From: Adiantum capillus-veneris
Lineage: Eukaryota > Streptophyta > Polypodiopsida > Polypodiales > Pteridaceae
Direction: 5' to 3'
NCBI GenBank assembly: GCA_014529385.2
Contig: CM043965.1
Span: forward strand, 64,112,933-64,176,932
DNA: 64,000 nucleotides
This document shows, piece by piece, positions 12,519-23,776 of this stretch. The notes below the pieces were generated by a model that saw nothing but the letters and a program-made list of their open reading frames with translations, did no database searches and was not told the origin of the DNA. Every line of letters starts with the position of its first letter. Position 1 is the first letter of the stretch. Made by a program: the position numbers and the translations under genes.

Positions 12519-12536
12519 TGGTGCCGCTGCTGGGGA
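12519..12536 (+). other. Primer-binding site of element E1
   Basis: TGGTGCCGCTGCTGGGGA two bases after the LTR. It resembles the TGGCGCCGTTGCCGGGGA type used by plant Tat/Athila elements (tRNA-Asp-like 3' end), with three substitutions. Confidence 0.7.
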
Positions 12537-13209
12537 TTGAAGAGACCTAAACTAGAAAAAAGCACGAGCGTCTTGTGATGTTATAATTTAACTTCCTCTA
12601 TGATCTCCTAGAGTCAAAACTTTCTTTTAGAACCGCGTAGCTTAAGATTGTCGTCTTTTGCTGTGTAGAGGTAGCTTGGAAGGAATCGTACTTGCTAAGT
12701 TCCTTTAGGATTGTAGGATTGTAGAATTAGATTAGGATTTTGGGAATGATTGATAGACGAGACAAGTCTTAAGATCAATGCTCAGAAAACCCATAAAAAA
12801 CAAGAAAATGAGTATTGTGGACACTTTCCACAATCCCATTGCATTAGAACCTAGGAGTAGAGTAAGTAGGATCCGAGGTGGATTTTAGAACATTGCTCTC
12901 TACGAAAGAATCAATTGTGAGTTGTTATTTGAAGTTACAAAATTTCAGGTCTACGGCTAGAAATAGCACAAAAAGACTCCAAACCACTCAATCCGATTGG
13001 AAAGTATGCTTTAAAGTTGTATGAACTAGTGGGTAAGCTCAAGGACACACTGAGGTAAAAAATTCAAGAGTTTGCAAAAACTCAAATTATTTACTTTTTC
13101 TTGATATTTTAGGATAAATTAAGAGTTGACTTGATTCATAGGCTTAAAATAGTCCATGAAAAGACTGTCCATTGAAAAAGTGTTAAAAAATGTTCATTTT
13201 AGGCCTAAA

Positions 13210-14080
13210 GTAAATAATTGCGATTATTTACTTTCAGCTTAAAACTGACCAAGGTTGATACCAATGACTCATTGGATGTGTACAAACAACTTTTGTAAAG
13301 GCACATAGAATTTGGATAACCAAATTGACCAAAAACTGGGTAAAAACTAAAGTTTGTACTGACTTTCGAGAACTTGAGTGTAAATTGGGAAAAATTATGT
13401 TCAAACTCAATGAAACTTGATTCATAGGCTTATATTGATGTGATAGACATGCGTGCATGCTCACTTGACCAAAAGGATGCAAAAATTTACCAGAAGTAAA
13501 TAATTACAATTATTTATATTTGTCCCATTTTTCAACTTTTTTTACCAAGTTAGCACATCACTAGCTTTACCATGTTGAAATAAGCCCACAAATCAAATTT
13601 GGTATGATTTGGATCATTGGCTTGAAAATTGTGACCAAATTTGCAAAGTCAGTCTGCGGACACAATATTGGTGACCATTTGAACAAAAATTGTCCAAATT
13701 TGATGATACTTGGCTAGGGTGCTTAAGTTGAGGTGCTTAACAGATCTGTGTCAAGGTTGGGACAAAAACTTACAAAAAATAATTGCGATTATTTACATCT
13801 GCTTCAAAAATTGATAATCTTGCGCATTTGAGTGTATCACAAGGTCAAGCATATCAAGTAGACCACACAAATCAATTTTGGTGAAATTTGGATCACAAAA
13901 GTGAGACTTAGGCCAAATTCTTAAAATTAGAGTCTGCGGACACGAAACAGTTGCTAAACTTAAACAGATTTTGTCCAAACTTAGTGAATTCTGTCCAAAG
14001 ACCTTAACAGGATGTATACTTGGCAAATCAAGCCAAAAAGTGTAAAAATTTGACAAAAGTAAATAATCACGATTATTTAC
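13210..14080. repeat. Palindrome array 1: four 22 bp palindromes about 283 bp apart in the E1 leader
   Basis: Copies at 13210-13231, 13496-13517, 13775-13796 and 14059-14080, spaced 286, 279 and 284 bp. Left arm GTAAATAAT and right arm ATTATTTAC are nearly constant; the four-base centre varies (TGCG, TACA, TGCG, CACG). The third copy has lost the first two bases of its left arm and the second has T for the last C. Midway between them a loose motif like AAATTTGGT...ATTTGGATCA recurs, suggesting diverged tandem monomers. As RNA each could form a 9 bp stem with a tetraloop. The region has no ORF. Confidence 0.9.
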
Positions 14081-15804
14081 TATTGCTACAGAGAGATACC
14101 TGTTTTGACTTTTGAACTTGTATAGTATTAGACCAACATAATATAAGGCCACCAAGAAATTTTGGGTTCAATCGGATTCAAATTGGTACATGTTCACTCA
14201 GTTTCCAGGTTAATCTTTTGATTTTTTACAAAAGTCGAATCTGAAAGTTTCAATTGCTGACTCACTTAGCTCAAATTGCAGTGATACACACAAACCAATC
14301 ACAATAGTAGCAAAAACTACACAATCTTTGTGAAAGAATAGCTAACTTGATCAAAATTGATATAAGAATCAGGTTGCAAACAAGGAATTGGCAGCTTGAC
14401 GAAAATTGCAATCAAGTCACGTGAAGAAATTGACAACAAGTCTATCCCAAGGTAAGTACAATATCCAGGACTTCCAAGTCTTTATGAACCTTAGATCTGG
14501 TTGTGGACTAGGAAATCAAGGCACATTTGGAGAGACCTCCAGTAGAGTATTCACTGAGGAAAGCGTGAATCAAGGCAAATTTTTGCACACTATCCTTGAA
14601 GAAGTCTCAGATAATTTTTCAGATTCACCATGTAAATGTTTTTTACTCGTCACTCAGAAACCGGAATGACAGTGCGCTATAAGCATATACTCTCTTTTTA
14701 TAAGACTAATCGCCATGGAGCTCATGGTCTGGATCCTACTGAAGAGTGTGCTATTTGCATTGATGACCATGGTATTGAGTTGAAAGAGAAAGTCAACGTA
14801 AACAAACAAGAAAAAATGCACATGGATAGAAATGAAACTCAATAGTTACAAGTCGAAAACCCTGACGTGATAGACAAATGGGGGTTAGAAGTAAACACCA
14901 TAATTATAGACATGGCAGCAAAAGAAGGGCCACCTACTTTAGAATTCGAAGGATACACTTAAGTTGATTTGAAGCCTTTAAAACAACTTAGTACAAATAA
15001 TCCTAGGATTGGAGTCTATTGTTGGGAGGATAGAAATGTAAAAGATCTCCTATGGACTGTGCATGCCAAATCAGGACAACTAATTCCCATGACGATCATC
15101 TATATCTTCAAGATCAAAGATAAGGGACCAGTAGACCTACCAACCTACCTATTTAGGGATTTTTATAACAATAACTTTGTTATGATGACTCCTGAGGAGG
15201 TAGAACAAACTAGATACCAAGGGTATTCTATAAGGGATTGGATATTGGGCCAAGGACCAGAAACTATTCCAAGAGATGACCACCATGAGAGACCTTCTGA
15301 GAGTAATGTTAAGAAACCAGAAACCACCTCATCACAAAGAAAACCGAGTGACACTAAGGCCAATCCAGGGCTACATGAGTCACTATTTCCAACAGACTGG
15401 TGGAACGGGACCAACTGCCAAGAGACATGGAGTTGAACCAAATAGACATGTTATACCAGCTAATTTTCAAAAATGGGTCAGAAAATATAATGGATTTGGG
15501 GATCCATACGACCACATAGCAAGCTTTAAGCAAGTGCTAAGAGCACAACGCATATTTGACTTCCATACTCAATTCGAGGGGTTTGGAATGACATTAGAAG
15601 GAAAAGCATTGAAATGGTTCAAAACATTCCACCAAGGTTAATCATGGATTTGAATACATTAGCTCAAGGATTTGTAGCTTCTTGTTCCAAAACGGGGATC
15701 AAACACAATACGGTAGCTCATATCTACAACTTTAAACAAAAACAAGGCGAGTATGTTAGGGATTGTGCAACTCAAATGAAAAAACACTTGCCAGATGCCC
15801 AGAG

Positions 15805-15880
15805 CTAGAGATACCTGCAAAAGAACGACTAGTATCATTGTTCTAGAGATACCTGCAAAAGAACGACTAGTATCATTGTT
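15805..15880. repeat. 38 bp tandem duplication in E1 gag
   Basis: CTAGAGATACCTGCAAAAG starts at 15805 and again at 15843; the two copies look identical, so the event is recent relative to the element's age. 38 is not a multiple of three, so it shifts the frame. Confidence 0.92.
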
Positions 15881-16304
15881 TCTAGAGGGACTGCTAAACA
15901 AATAACTTCATGATATACTGTATAGCAAGAAGCATAAAACCCTAGAAGAGTGTGTGTCAGATGCTATTGACTTAGGAGACAATTGTGATATTTTCAACAA
16001 AGAACATGTCCCTAAAGATAACCAAAGTGAGAAAACAACATCCATTAAACCAGCACAAATGGGTACTACTACTGCATCACCACTTTCATTCATAGAAGGC
16101 ATGCTCAAAAGAATGAAGGACATGATGTGAATAACATGCAAAAAGCACCTATGAGGGGACCAGGGCAAGGGATGCCTCAACAGGGTCAACCAATTAGGCC
16201 ACAAAAATGGTGTGCAATGGAGGGTAAATGGACCAACCATGAGACCAATGAGTGTTATTACCAACCAAAGTATGATGGGAATGTTCAGTACGTGCCTATG
16301 AAGC

Positions 16305-16345
16305 CACAAGGATAACCCATGTACATTACATGGGTTGTCCTTGTG
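16305..16345. repeat. Fold-back duplication forming a 19 bp stem in E1 gag
   Basis: CACAAGGATAACCCATGTA at 16305-16323 is followed by CAT and then its inverted copy at 16327-16345 with one mismatch. The segment GTGCCTATGAAGCCACAAGGA flanks it in direct orientation on both sides (from about 16292 and 16342). This combination is typical of a template-switch mutation during replication. Confidence 0.88.
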
Positions 16346-17114
16346 CCTATGAAGCCACAAGGACAACCGATGTACAGGTATCAACCTAATATGGCCCCAG
16401 CTCAAAGACCACTGATGATGGGTATCGAAAGACCTCAACCCGTATCAGGCCAACAACATCCATATCCAAGACATAATGCAGTGCATGTAAAGTACATGCA
16501 TCCAAAGGGAGTCATAGATGAACAATCACTAGTGCCTGTTACACCCTATGTTGAGCCTAGTCCGTCTACAGTAACGGTAGAAGAAGATTGGTATCATTCA
16601 CATCCACCACCAATGGAAGAACTTGTGACTTATGCTCCACCAGAGCTTGCACCAATGTATTATGTAGCTAATCAAGGTGTTAGACCTCCTATGGTAAGAC
16701 CCATGATTAAGCCAAAAACTGGAAACTGTCATAATGTGGTGTAGATGATCATTGGAAAAATGAATGCCCAGAGCCTGACAAAAACCTCAAGCCAGTTGAA
16801 TTTTATTGTATACAATGTTGCAAAAATGGAGGACACTTCCCAGAAGAATGTGCTAAAAATCCTTTAAACAAAACAGTAGTGAATATAGTCCAAGTGATAC
16901 CTAGTAGCTCATCTGAGAGTGAACCGATTGTTCCGATCAAGGTAATCACCACAGCCCATGCTAAGAAAAAGAAACATAACTCCTCTAATGATTTGGAGAA
17001 CACAAAAATTGCCTCTTAAAAGACCAAAAGAAGTAGAAACAAAGGTATGAGATGAGAAAACTGAAACAATAGGCTGAAATTGAGGAGAAAGCAAAGAAGC
17101 TATTCCAAAAAAAG

Positions 17115-17988
17115 GTGAAAGAAACTGGAAGCGGAGTCAAAGAAACCATCGTAAAATCTGGAGGATCAATTTTGGTTGACAAAATTTTTGAGCCTATTAA
17201 TGCAGCCTTGGAAGCCTACCAAGTGGGTCTTAAAGCAGGCCAAAACATGGAAAACAAATGGAAAAACTATCCTTTTCTAGACATGGAAGCAGCTAATCTT
17301 GAAGCTTATCAAAATTTGGTAAGAATCACGCAAGAGATGCTGGAAAAATAAAAACCCAAGCTCGAAAGTATGGCAAAACCTGAGGAGCTTGTGGTAAGAG
17401 ACACTGAAGAAAAATCCAAACTAGTGATAGAACCCCACCATGAAACAAAAGAGCCAGAACTTATAGTGCCAAATAGTGAAGATGCCTTAGACAGAATTCC
17501 ATTCGTAGAAGAAGACTGGCTAGGACACTTATGGGAAAAAGTTAGAGAGATGAATGATGGGAGCTTAACTCTAAAATCAGCTCCTATAGAAGAAGTTTGG
17601 TTAGACAACCTACCTACCTCCTGATATGGACATGGATGTATAATCCTTGTATGGGGATTGCAGATATGAAGCTTCAGGAATGTCTAAACCACTGACCTTG
17701 AAAACATTACCCTCTTACTTGGGAGATAACGAAGATGAATCTATACTATGCAAAACCACTCAAGTAAAGAGAGCAAAACAGACTCTAGAAGTAGACAACA
17801 TCCATTCAATCGGGTCTACACCCACCCAATGCACCCTTACTTTAGAAGAACTGTTTAAAATTAGACCATATCTATGGAATGATCTACAGAAAACTCTAGA
17901 GAAGGTGAAAATGACGAGGTTAATCGCAAAAAAATTGGAAAAATTGAAACACGAATGGATAACAAAGAGATTTGATATGTTCCAATGA
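17115..17988 (+). pseudogene. Region between gag knuckles and protease of E1
   Basis: Three ORFs in line (17115-17351, 17370-17624, 17647-17988) encode helical, charged sequence: EPINAALEAYQVGLKAGQNM, then an acidic stretch with repeated EED and W residues, then CTLTLEELFKIRPYLWNDL and a basic helix. I recognise the last motif as typical of the segment just before the protease in gypsy polyproteins, but no catalytic domain. Stops between the three ORFs break one original frame. Function unknown. Confidence 0.55.
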
Positions 17989-18232
17989 ACAAAGTCGGAG
18001 AATACTACGTAGGGGAAGAAGGAAACACGACCCTTCCAATGAGGTATAATGATATAGAAACCATGGCAATACTGGATAGTGGGGCAGGCATAGCCATAGC
18101 CACAACAACAGTATAGGAATCTTCGGGACAACCAGCCATTAGACAAACTAGAATGAAATTGCAGTTGGCTGATGGACACATTGAAAGACCATTAGGGCTG
18201 CTAGAAAAAGTGATAGTTAATCCTGTGGGATT
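17989..18232 (+). pseudogene. Retropepsin N-terminal half of E1, interrupted by copia B1
   Basis: The frame reads YNDIETMAILDSGAGIAIAT, giving the aspartic protease active site DSGA, followed after one stop by MKLQLADGHIERPLGLLEKV and IVNPVGF. Coding stops at TSD GGATT (18228-18232), where B1 is inserted, and resumes at 23777 with the ILG half. Without the insertion the two halves would be adjacent. Confidence 0.82.
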
Positions 18233-18424
18233 TGAAGGAGTACGAGCGGAAGTGCGACGCGAGAGAGAGTGCGAGAAGAAGAGCACGACGATATGGTGAA
18301 GTCGCTCTACTGTAATGTGTAGAGCATAGTGAGTTCTTATTAGGTTTTAACAAAAGAATATGTGTACATACCTGGCGGCCCGCCCACTTACTTGGGCGAC
18401 CACATTGGGCTTTATAACCCAACA
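18233..18424 (-). repeat. 3' LTR of copia B1
   Basis: 192 bp, TGAAGGAGTACG ... CCCAACA on the plus strand; partner of 23580-23771. Adjacent plus-strand ACCTCCCACTTAAA (18425-18438) is the polypurine tract on the minus strand (AAGTGGGAGG). Confidence 0.95.
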
Positions 18425-18513
18425 ACCTCCCACTTAAAGTCCAATGTGGTACTTTAAGTGTGAGAGAAGCTACTATACAAGCTAATATACAAGAGATGTA
18501 GAGAAGTGATGTA

Positions 18514-19620
18514 CTACCCTACACCTAACTGCTTGCGAAAATGCGCAAAGCTCTCTGAGGGAAGTCCTTTTGTAAGTAGATCAGCAGGATTTTCTGTGGT
18601 GTGAACTTTGACAAGCTGAAGTTGCTTATCCTCGAGCATTTCCCTAATGAAATGATACTTCACATCCACATGCTTTGTCTTTGAGTGATAAACTGGATTG
18701 CAAGCCAATTGTATAGCACTTTGACTATCACAATATAGCACAGGCATCTCTTATTTGATTCCCAAATCTGTTACTAGTCGACTAAGCCAAATTGATTCTT
18801 TGCATGCCTCTGATGCTACAACATATTCAGCCTCTGTAGTAGACTGAGTAACACAATCTTGTAATCTAGAACGCCATGATACTGCTCCACCAGCCAATGT
18901 AAAGACATACCCTGACGTAGACCTTCGGTTGTCTAAGTCAACTGCATAATCTGAGTCTGTAAAAACCTTTACACTTAGCTCCTGACTCCCATAGCATATA
19001 CGCATACTCTTTGTAGCTTTCAGGTATCTCAATATTCCTTTCACTGCCTCCCAATGTTTCTTGCTTGGGTTTGACATGTATCGACTTACTACTCCCACTG
19101 CAAATGCAATGTCTGGGCGAGTAGCAATCATTGCATACATAAAACTACCCACTGCAGACGCATATGGAATCTTATCCATTTCAGACCGTTCTTCCTCAGA
19201 CACAGGACAATCTTGTTTGCTAAGTTTCACATATGGTGGCAATGGAACACTCAGTGCCTTTCCCTTCTCCATATTGAAACGTTGCAAAACCTTGTCAATA
19301 TACTCTGTTTGAGATAACCAAATCAACTTCTTTGATCTGTCTCTCTCAATGCGCATACCAAGTATATGACTTGCCTCACCCATGTCTTTCATGTCAAACG
19401 ATTTTGCCATCTTTGACATCAAAGCTGAAATTTCTTCCAAGTGCTTGCCAGGAATCAACATGTCATCCACATACAAAATAAGGATCAGCCAACTGCCATC
19501 CTTAGCCTTCTTTGTATATAGACAGTGATCGAACTCACTACGTTTGTAGCCTTGAGAAAGCATAAACTTGTGGAATTTATGGTATCATGCCCTCGGTGAT
19601 TGTTTTAAGCCATAAAGACT
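18514..19620 (-). pseudogene. Copia B1 reverse transcriptase C-terminal part and RNase H
   Basis: 19563-18751 begins MLSQGYKRSEFDHCLYTKK and has the catalytic box LILYVDDMLI, followed by the RT thumb and RNase H start (VKVFTDSDYAVDLDNRRSTS, VSWRSRLQDCVTQSTTEAEY). One stop at about 18748 separates it from 18747-18514 (VLYCDSQSAIQLACNP, HVDVKYHFIREMLED, NPADLLTKGLP), the RNase H C-terminus. Both RNase H aspartates in FTDSD and YCDSQ are present. A frameshift and one stop near 19570-19620 join it to the upstream pol ORF. Confidence 0.9.
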
Positions 19621-19622
19621 CT

Positions 19623-21671
19623 TTAACAATCTTCCTTGCCTTTCTCAACAAACCCTTCTGGTTGCTGCATGTAAATTTCCACATCTAAATCACCATGCAA
19701 GAACGTTGTCTTGGCATCCATTTGGTGCAACACCAAATCTAATATGGCAACCAATGCAAGAAACCATCTCAATGTAGTCATCTTGACCACCGAAGAGAAG
19801 ACTTCATCAAAGTCAATGCCTTGTTCTTGCTTAAAGCCCTTGGCAACAAGCCTTGCTTTGTACTTTGGCTGACTATCATGAGCGGTGATCTTATACCTGT
19901 AAACCCATTTACAAGGTAGAGCCTTTTTGCCCTGTGGTAATTTAACTAGCTTCCATGTCTTGTTTTTATGCAGAGCTGTCATCTCTGACTGCAAGGCCAA
20001 TTGCCAATTCCCGGAGTCCTTCATTTGCACTGCTTCCTTGTAACATGAAGGCTCATTGCAATCAGTCAACATGACATAGTTCATAGATGGAACAAACCTA
20101 TCAGGAGGTCGCGTGACACGTCCAGATCTACGCACAATAGGTGGCTTAGGCTCAACCACAACCTGTGGTTCCACTCTATCTTGTCCTTGCTCCTCTTGAG
20201 CCCTGACATTATGTCTTGCACGTGCAGGTCCATCTTCTTGGAAGACAACTCTTCTAATCTCCTGAACCTTCTCTGGTTTAGAATGATATTTGGATTCATT
20301 AAAGTGAACATCATTGCTGCGGACAACCTTTCTGGATTTGGGATCCCAAAGTCTGTACCCCATCTCACCAGAATTACCATAGCCTAGAAAGATGCACTTT
20401 CTACTCTTTGGCTCAAGTTTGTTCCTAAATTCCTTTGGAACGTGAGTATATGCCTCACAGCCAAAGACTCTGAGATGCTTGTATGAGGGCATTTTGCCTG
20501 ACCATACCATCTCTGGCACTGAATCCTTCTGCAAAACCTTGCTAGGAGATCTATTTACAAGATGAACAGCTGTTGATACAGCTTCAGCCCAAAACCCATT
20601 TGGCAGCCGTGCATTAGACAACATACTTCTGACCTTCTCTTGTATGGTCCTATTCATCCTCTCAGCAACACCATTTTGAGGAGGATTGTAAGGAGCAGTA
20701 AGTTCACATTTTATACCTTTTGACTCACAAAAGTCCTGAAAGGCCTTTGAAACGTACTCTCCACCATTGTCAGTGCGTAAGCATTTAAGCTTCTTGCCAC
20801 TCTGATTCTCCACAAGTGTCACAAACGTTTTGAAAACACTAAACGCTTCATCCTTGTGCTTGAGAAAGTAAACCCATACTTTCCTCGAGTAATCATCTAT
20901 AAATGTCATAAAGTAAGAAGCTCCCCCTAGAGATAGGTTAGGCATAGGTCCACACAAATCACTATGAACAAGTGCCAACTGTGTATCTCTTCTACTGCTT
21001 CTATGCTTATGTGGCTGCTGTGTTTGCTTACCATACAGACAATGTTCACAGAATTCAAAATCATTAAATGAAAAGGCAGGCAAATGACCAGAACGAGACA
21101 AGATTTCCATTCCCTTCTTGGACATATGTCCTAACCGGCTATGCCACAAAGAAACGTTCGGCTGCTCGGTTACATTGATTACATTTTTAGAGACATTTGA
21201 TACATAAATCATGTAAAGTTCTCCAGACTTTACTCCATGTGCTACTGTCATAGAACCCTTGGATATCTTCCACATGTTCTGTCCAAAAGTGGTGACGTAG
21301 CCAGCATCATCAAGTAAACCTGTGCTGATCAAGCTCTTTGTAATTGCGGGAACATGTCTCACATTCTTCAGCGTGAAAGAAGAGACATTCTGAAACTTCA
21401 ATTGAAAATCTCCAACACCTAAGATCTCACATGTCTGCCCATTGCCTAGCCGAACATGATCTTTAGTGGTCACATAAGAGGTAAACCACTCCTTGTTTGG
21501 AGACACATGAAGTGATGCCCCTGAGTCTATAATCCAGTCACTCAGTGCATTTCCATCAGATGTTGTAAGAAGAGATGAGTCCATTGTATTCTTCAAGAAG
21601 TAGATGTCTCCTGACACTAGACTGTCATCCTCTGCAACAGTGTTTGTCACATTTATTTCTTGAATCTTCAC
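19623..21671 (-). pseudogene. Copia B1 protease, integrase and RT N-terminus
   Basis: A 682-residue open frame. Protease: WIIDSGASLHVSPN near residues 47-60. Integrase zinc finger: LWHSRLGHMSKKGM and CEHCLYGKQ; catalytic core: VHSDLCGPM, LRTDNGGEY and NGVAERMNRT supply the D-D-E triad, with WVYFLKHKDEAF between. RT starts at GNWQLALQSEMTALHKNKTW and continues through KWVYRYKI, KARLVAKGFKQ and HQMDAKTTFLHGDL. It ends by a frameshift at EKGKEDC. A single stop separates it from gag upstream. Confidence 0.92.
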
Positions 21672-21728
21672 TGAGGACTTGTTCTTCTCACCATGGTCTT
21701 CAGCTTTCTCTTTGCCTTTTTCTGCCTG

Positions 21729-22481
21729 CTATTCTCTGCAGTCTCTTTTCATGTGACCCTTCTTGCCACAATGGTAGCATTCTATGTCACTCTTGCCTTT
21801 AGCACTGCGGGACTTGCTACGAGACTGATTCCTCTTTCCACCTTTGTACTTTTCTTTGGTCCTTCCCCTGACAACTAAGGCTGTTCCTTTGCCTTTGTCC
21901 ATTGACTTTCTATTGGTTTCTTCAATAAGCAGACTTCCTTCTACACCTGCTATGTTCAAACCATCTGGAGGTGTAGAATTACTCAAAGCTGTGCGAAAAG
22001 TGTCCCAACTTTCCGGCAATGTGATCAACAGGAACATAGCTCTAACAGGTTCATCAAACTTGACACCTTGAGCTGACAACTGACTATAGATTGTGTTGAA
22101 TTCATTCAGATGATTGGACATAGGTGTCCCTTCTTTCATCTTCAAGTCAACAAGCTTCTTAAGCCAATATACCTATGAAGCTGCACTCTGCTACTCATAA
22201 AGATCACTCAACTTTAACCATGCTTGATAAGCCGACATCTCGTCTGCTACATTGAAGTAAACGCTTTCTGCCAAAGTCAGCATAATGGCAGAAAGTGCCA
22301 ATTCATCCATTTCGCTCCATTCATCTTCGTCCATATCTTCTGGTTTTATCCCCTTGAGCTTTATAGGTTTTATCTTCTTCTTTTGTACCAACACGTGCCA
22401 AATCTGCTTCTTCCACAATGGGAAATTGGTTCCATCCAACTTCTTGATATTGTAAAGAGCAGTGTCCTGTGATCCAGCCAT
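21729..22481 (-). pseudogene. Copia B1 gag
   Basis: Starts MAGSQDTALYNIKKLDGTNF at 22481, a typical copia gag opening, and passes the capsid region (YQAWLKLSDLYE). Two stops near 22150-22190 interrupt it. The second part has LNEFNTIYSQL, LLITLPESWDTF, a basic Ser/Arg/Lys-rich stretch and one knuckle, CYHCGKKGHMKRDC (C-x2-C-x4-H-x4-C). Length near 250 residues fits the family. Confidence 0.9.
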
Positions 22482-23565
22482 AGCTACGCTTCACAGTAGT
22501 TTACTTTCCTGGGAAAAATTCGGCAGAGTTTCCCCTGTAAACTGACCTCTGAACCAATATCAACCTGTCAAATGAACCAAGAAAGCTTCAGATTCTGCAT
22601 AAATTTTGGCAGAGTCTCCTTTGTAAAATGGCTCTGGTGTACTCAAAAAACAGACTAAAAAACAGCTCAAAAACACTATCTCTCTGACACTGTAAGCTGC
22701 GGGTAAACCTGTCTTGCACCTGTACTGTCTCTCATTGTCCTGTCACTGTCCTATAAGCAAAGACTGCGACAATGCCTCAACGGCAGTAAAGCAAAGATGC
22801 AATCCCAACTGTCTAACTCACAGTCAATACATCCTAGCTTCCTATCTAAGGGTGCTCGAGGGATCGCTCCAAGACCTGTATCACCGAAAGGATCTCAACA
22901 TTCGAGAATCCCCCAGCTCAATAAAACCTCACTCCACCCTCGACAAAGGCTGCAGTAAATCTGACAGTACATAGACTTCCCATAAAGTCATACATCCACA
23001 AATTTCCCACTGTATGCTGTAACCGCTGCGGCGGTTGTTTGCTGCGTGACTCACAGCCAGCAAACCCTCAACAGACATACATCATCTCTAACAATACATC
23101 CCATGTGGAAGTACCTCCAATGTCAGGATGAAATCTGGAATATCAAGCAGCAAACACAAGCTACCTAATGAACTAGTGGATGTCGCCTACAGTCTGTGTG
23201 TAGATGCGCCCGTGTCGTATGTGACACGCCTCCAAGAACTGTGAGCCGTCCTTCGATGTGTAGACAGCCACAAATCAACACTCTGGGAGTGTCGATATCC
23301 TCAGCACATGCAGTCGTAGGCCGAAAACCCCAAATTTGCAGATTCAGATCTGCACCCGTCGAGACCATGTAGTCAAAAATGGCCTGCGCAGAACTTTGTC
23401 GAAGCCGAACGGTGATCGAGATGACCTCAGAATGAAATTCTGACAACACCAAGGCCTTCGGGCTTACTCACAAGATTTGGGGCCGTGTCTTTGCCTGTCG
23501 AATTTCACTCCAATCTGAGCTGGTGACTCTAGCCTCCTGCAGTGCTGCCCCGAGCCTCAATCTGA

Positions 23566-23577
23566 GCTCTGATACCA
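23566..23577 (-). other. Primer-binding site of copia B1 (initiator tRNA-Met)
   Basis: Minus-strand TGGTATCAGAGC two bases from the 5' LTR. Confidence 0.93.
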
Positions 23578-23579
23578 GT

Positions 23580-23771
23580 TGAAGGAGTACGAGCGGAAGT
23601 GCGACGCGAGAGAGAGTGCAAGAAGAAGAGCACGACAATATGATGAACTCGCTCTACTGTAATGTGTAGATCATAGTGAGTTTTTATTAGGTTTTAACAA
23701 AAGAATATGTGTACATACTTGGCGGCCCGCCCACTTACTTGGGCGACCACATTGGGCTTTATACCCCAACA
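23580..23771 (-). repeat. 5' LTR of copia B1
   Basis: 192 bp, near-identical to 18233-18424; outer flank is TSD GGATT at 23772-23776. Confidence 0.95.
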
Positions 23772-23776
23772 GGATT

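Larger units (their letters stand above)
14406..17003 (+). pseudogene. Gag polyprotein of gypsy element E1 (fragmented)
   Basis: Several in-order fragments. 14406-14845 is an unfamiliar N-terminal piece. 14969-15436 (LYTVHAK-like start, IYIFKIKDKGPVDLPTYLF) leads to 15276-15641 with the gag core signature (KWVRKYNGFGDPYDHIASF, FGMTLEGKALKWFKTF) that matches Retrotrans_gag proteins. 15614-15808 continues it. Cysteine clusters follow: WCAMEGKWTNHETNEC near 16209 and FYCIQCCKNGGHFPEEC near 16801 (C-x2-C-x5-H-x4-C). A Met/Pro/Gln-rich linker lies between. Gag would form particles and bind RNA. A 38 bp tandem duplication (15805) and a fold-back duplication (16305) helped wreck the frame. Confidence 0.75.
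18233..23771 (-). mobile_element. Ty1/copia element B1, complete with TSD GGATT
   Basis: 5,539 bp with two 192 bp LTRs, PPT, PBS and gag-PR-INT-RT-RH in copia order on the minus strand. TSD GGATT is present at 18228-18232 and 23772-23776. The LTRs differ at only about seven positions and the coding region carries only a handful of stops and one frameshift, so it is a fairly young insertion into E1's protease. Motif style (DSGAS, YVDDM, TTEAEY) fits the Tork/Tnt1-like branch. Confidence 0.95.

Noticed and set aside
13210-14080. CRISPR array
   Set aside because: Repeats are palindromes with spacers near 260 bp that are themselves diverged repeats, in a eukaryotic retrotransposon; no cas genes.
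14636-14845. EECAICID word suggesting a RING finger
   Set aside because: No further Cys/His ligands follow; it is part of the E1 gag N-terminal fragment.
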